From Mycobacterium sp. ENV421 (GTDB lineage Bacteria; Actinomycetota; Actinomycetes; Mycobacteriales; Mycobacteriaceae): a stretch of DNA of 64,000 nucleotides. The notes beneath the pieces are model-generated. The model searched no databases and was not told where the DNA came from. It was given only the letters and a program-made list of their open reading frames with translations. The position numbers were made by a program, and so were the translations under genes. The DNA lies in contig NZ_PDHO01000020.1 in NCBI RefSeq assembly GCF_002887815.1, positions 35,278 to 99,277 on the forward strand, written 5' to 3'. This document shows, piece by piece, positions 61,545-64,000 of the stretch. Position 1 is the stretch's first letter; every line of letters starts with the position of its first letter.

Positions 61545-62534
61545 TTGAGCGATGAGCTCCTTCGTTGGGACCAACTTCGTGATCGCACGTGGCCAACCCT
61601 TCTGATTGGCAACGGATTGAGTATCAATGTGTGGTCTCGATTCGCGTACAAAAGCCTGCTGGAACACGCGAATCTGACTCCCGCAGCAAGGCAATTTTTC
61701 GGCGATCTCGACACCTCCAACTTCGAGGTCGTCCTTGAAGGGCTCTGGCACGCAGAGCGAGTACTACACGCGCTAAACCAACCACATGAGCAGGTCAAAG
61801 ATCTCTACGAGAGCGTGCAGAATGCGCTATTCGAAGCAGTGCAGGACGTCCACGTCCCGTGGGCCTTGATTCGTCCATCTACCTTCACACGAATCGCAAC
61901 GGTCCTGAATCAGCAGAACCTAGTGTTCACCCTCAATTACGACCTGCTGACCTACTGGTCTGCCATGAACTCCACCAGCCCTACCTATACAGGCGACTAC
62001 TTCTGGGCACCTGGCAGTGTTTTCGATTCCAGTAATTGCGAACTGGCTTCTGGGCGAACAGGTCTTCTCTACCTCCATGGAGGAGTGCATCTCTGGCACG
62101 AATCGACGACCGGCCTGACCGGTAAGTGGACGAGCGGAACTCAGGGCAACCTTCTTGCGAACCTTGCCGATTACTATCGCTCTGACCCCGACCGTCAACC
62201 ACTCATGGTGAGCGAAGGAACCTCAAAGCAGAAGCTGGCCGTGATCCGCCGTTCGGAATATCTCTCGTTTGCTCTTCGTCAGTTGGCCGTTGACACGTCG
62301 AACACAGTGATATTCGGGGCGGATATTGGGCCGCAAGACGACCACATCGTTACTGCACTAAGGGCTGGCGCCCCTCGCAACATCGCCATCTCAGTGTTCC
62401 CCGGCACCAACGAGCAGAACACAGCCACGATGGCTCGTTACCGCGCAAAGTTGCCCGAACAGAACCTTTCGTTCTTCGAATCCCGGTCCCATCCGCTGGG
62501 CGATGCGGCACTGACAGTACAACCGGGCTCGTGA
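61545..62534 (+). CDS. SIR2-like DUF4917 protein (candidate defence effector)
   Basis: 329 residues, TTG 61545 is the only possible start in frame. SIR2-like NAD-site features: TLLIGNGLSINVWSRFAYKSLLEHA (GNG at 21-23), NQQNLVFTLNYDLLTYWS (TLNYD), LLYLHGGVHLWHE (LHG), and a late FGADIGPQDDHIVTAL (FG-GP). This DUF4917 layout is used by proteins of anti-phage systems that consume NAD. Base composition is lower in GC than the core genome, and it sits between restriction remnants. NADase activity is inferred. Confidence 0.82.
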   Translation: MSDELLRWDQLRDRTWPTLLIGNGLSINVWSRFAYKSLLEHANLTPAARQFFGDLDTSNFEVVLEGLWHAERVLHALNQPHEQVKDLYESVQNALFEAVQDVHVPWALIRPSTFTRIATVLNQQNLVFTLNYDLLTYWSAMNSTSPTYTGDYFWAPGSVFDSSNCELASGRTGLLYLHGGVHLWHESTTGLTGKWTSGTQGNLLANLADYYRSDPDRQPLMVSEGTSKQKLAVIRRSEYLSFALRQLAVDTSNTVIFGADIGPQDDHIVTALRAGAPRNIAISVFPGTNEQNTATMARYRAKLPEQNLSFFESRSHPLGDAALTVQPGS

Positions 62535-62764
62535 AGCCCCGAATTGGTCCTCGGTGCACTTCTTCGAGAAAGGTCGTCAGGTCGGGCCCGAGTGAGACCA
62601 TCAGTTCTTCGGACTGTGGTCCGAGGAGCATCCGCCGTGACCGAGCTAAGGAATCACCTGGCAATCGACCGCGCTCTCGGCGACGATGTCGTAATCGGCA
62701 TAAGTGCCGCCCCGCGTGACGGCGCGGAGGTCAACAGTGGGTTGTACGTATCCATCCCTTGCCA

Positions 62765-63925
62765 TCAGGGGTCGTCGTGCTCACCGATGGTCGACCAGAT
62801 CGTCTTGATCAGCGGGGCAGGCGGTTTGGCCAACCCTGCTTTACGGAGTGCGTCTCTGACTTCGGTGACGAATCCGTCGCGGTCCTTGTATTCCCACCCG
62901 ATCAGTCCGGTCAGGGCATTGCGGATCGCGGCCTGCTCACCGGGCTTGAGCTTCTCGATGCTCTTCTGGGCGAGGACTTCTTCGACTTTGTCCTCGGTGG
63001 GGGTGAACCGCAGTTGCAGGGGGCGTTCGACGGTGATGGTGGAGTAGCCGAACTCGTCACCCGTGAACACTTTCGAGAGGGCTGGGTGTTCGTCGGTGCC
63101 GTGTTCGTTGCGGAAGCCCTCGTAGAGGTGGCAGATCCGCTCGATGTCTTTGGGCCGTAGCTCTTTGCGCTTGGACCCCAACGACTTGCGCATCTTGCCG
63201 AACATGTCGACGGCGTTGATGAGCTGGACCTTGCCCTTGCGCTTGGTGGGCTTGTTGTTGTCGAGAACCCAGATGTAGGTGCTGATTCCGGTGTTGTAGA
63301 ACATGTCGGTCGGCAAGGCGATGATCGCGTCCAGCAGGTCGTTCTCGACGATCCACTGCCGAATGTTCGACTCACCCGAACCCGCCCCACCAGTGAACAG
63401 CGGGGAGCCGTTAAGGACCATCGCAAGGCGGCTGCCGCCCTCACCGCCCTTGACGGGCTGCATCTTGGAGATCAAGTGCAACAGGAATAGCAGTGACCCG
63501 TCGGACACACGAGGTAGGCCGGGGCCGAATCGTCCTGCGAAGCCACGCTGCTCACACTCGTCAGTGACCTGTTTTTGCTGGGTGTTCCAGGCCACCCCGA
63601 ACGGGGGGTTAGAGAGCAGGAAGTCGAAGTGCCGGGTGCGGAAGCCATCATCCGTGAGGGTGTCGCCCCGGTAGATGTTGTCGATGTCCTGACCCTTGAT
63701 GATCATGTCGGACTTGCACATGGCATAAGAGCGCGGGTTGATGTCCTGCCCGTAGAGCACTGGGCGGGCCTTGGGGTTCATCTCGATGAGGTGGTCGTAG
63801 GCCGTGGAAAGCATGCCGCCGGTCCCGGCTGCGGTTATGCGCTGTTTCTGGGCGTGTCTCACCGAGGATGTGGCCAGTAATGCGTAGGTTGTGCGCAACT
63901 CCCGCATCGGGGGTCGTAAGGGCAC
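62765..63925 (-). pseudogene. hsdM: Type I DNA methyltransferase (HsdM), 5'-truncated
   Basis: 386 residues. The methyltransferase core is recognisable: AAGTGGMLSTAYDHLIEMNPKARPVLYGQDINPRSYAMCKSDMIIKG (SAM motif I without the usual leading DP), DFLLSNPPFGVAW (motif IV NPPF), GSRLAMVLNGSPLFTGG and the C-terminal tail. The N-terminal domain (about 150-200 residues) and start of motif I are replaced by unrelated residues (VRHAQKQRIT). It faces hsdR rather than following it, an arrangement abnormal for hsdMSR. Likely inactive remnant of a rearranged locus. Confidence 0.8.
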
Positions 63926-64000
63926 GGTGGGCAGTGCATCTCTATTGTTGACCGTCTCTCGGGATGACGACGACGGGGTATGCGGTCGTCATTGAGCGTG

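Noticed and set aside
62535..62764. Small frames between the DUF4917 gene and hsdM
   Set aside because: No domain or start signal; 230 bp of non-coding or decayed DNA.

Overview
The window is GC-rich, densely packed DNA that looks like the chromosome of a fast-growing mycobacterium (Mycolicibacterium-like). Markers for this are an Ltp-type thiolase, a Zur-boxed zinc-free ribosomal protein locus with a degenerate CobW-like protein, several F420/deazaflavin-type nitroreductases, GjpA-like porin-family proteins, a lipoprotein SodC, a classical L,D-transpeptidase, an Rv0315-like GH16 protein and a KstR-type operator. Many genes overlap by ATGA or GTGA, so translational coupling is common. No tools were run; family names come from motifs, length and context.

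Layout. 1-8 kb: lipid/amine catabolism (end of an FAD oxidoreductase, NDP-forming acyl-CoA ligase, cupin, DAO-type oxidase, acyl-CoA dehydrogenase, SRPBCC protein, DapB-like reductase, Ltp thiolase) with two operator candidates. 7.9-10.8 kb: divergent zinc-starvation locus, rpmB-rpmG-rpsN-rpsR-(Cys-rich protein) leftward and a CobW/MRF-like protein plus rpmE2 rightward, with two Zur boxes between. 10.7-22.6 kb: fadD, hydrolase, small membrane and stress proteins, beta-propeller, an MpaB-like oxygenase paired with a TetR regulator across a 26-bp palindrome, envelope proteins and a GlnH-GlnP fusion transporter with its ATPase. 22.6-25.9 kb: ectABCD for ectoine and hydroxyectoine. 26.4-35.8 kb: ohr, DUF427, dienelactone hydrolase, secreted GH2 enzyme, canonical CobW GTPase, a MOSC/reductase/ferredoxin fusion, a PNPOx-like protein, isochorismatase and a MarR regulator. 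35.8-39.6 kb: SDR, then a tightly coupled Lgt-like / proline-rich membrane protein / cysteine-rich radical SAM operon. 39.6-43.9 kb: sodC, a two-gene unknown operon, a GjpA-like protein and an L,D-transpeptidase. 44-47.3 kb: cobalt-type nitrile hydratase operon with a CbtAB cobalt transporter. 47.5-58.9 kb: regulator, secreted and membrane proteins, a second GjpA-like gene. 58.9-64 kb: a less GC-rich, rearranged island with an HNH protein, an odd UAA-anticodon tRNA, truncated type I restriction genes (hsdR, hsdM) and a SIR2-like DUF4917 gene.

The most intriguing system is the Lgt-like / membrane / radical SAM operon. The radical SAM protein has the cysteine layout I associate with the archaeal tetraether synthase (Tes, MJ0619-like) family. 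It sits beside a diacylglyceryl-transferase homologue and under a motif shared with a nearby MarR regulator. This suggests, as inference, an undescribed lipid-chain modification. Second-tier points are the six-cysteine protein inside an operon that otherwise removes cysteines, the short-variable-loop tRNA with anticodon UAA, and the decayed defence island.
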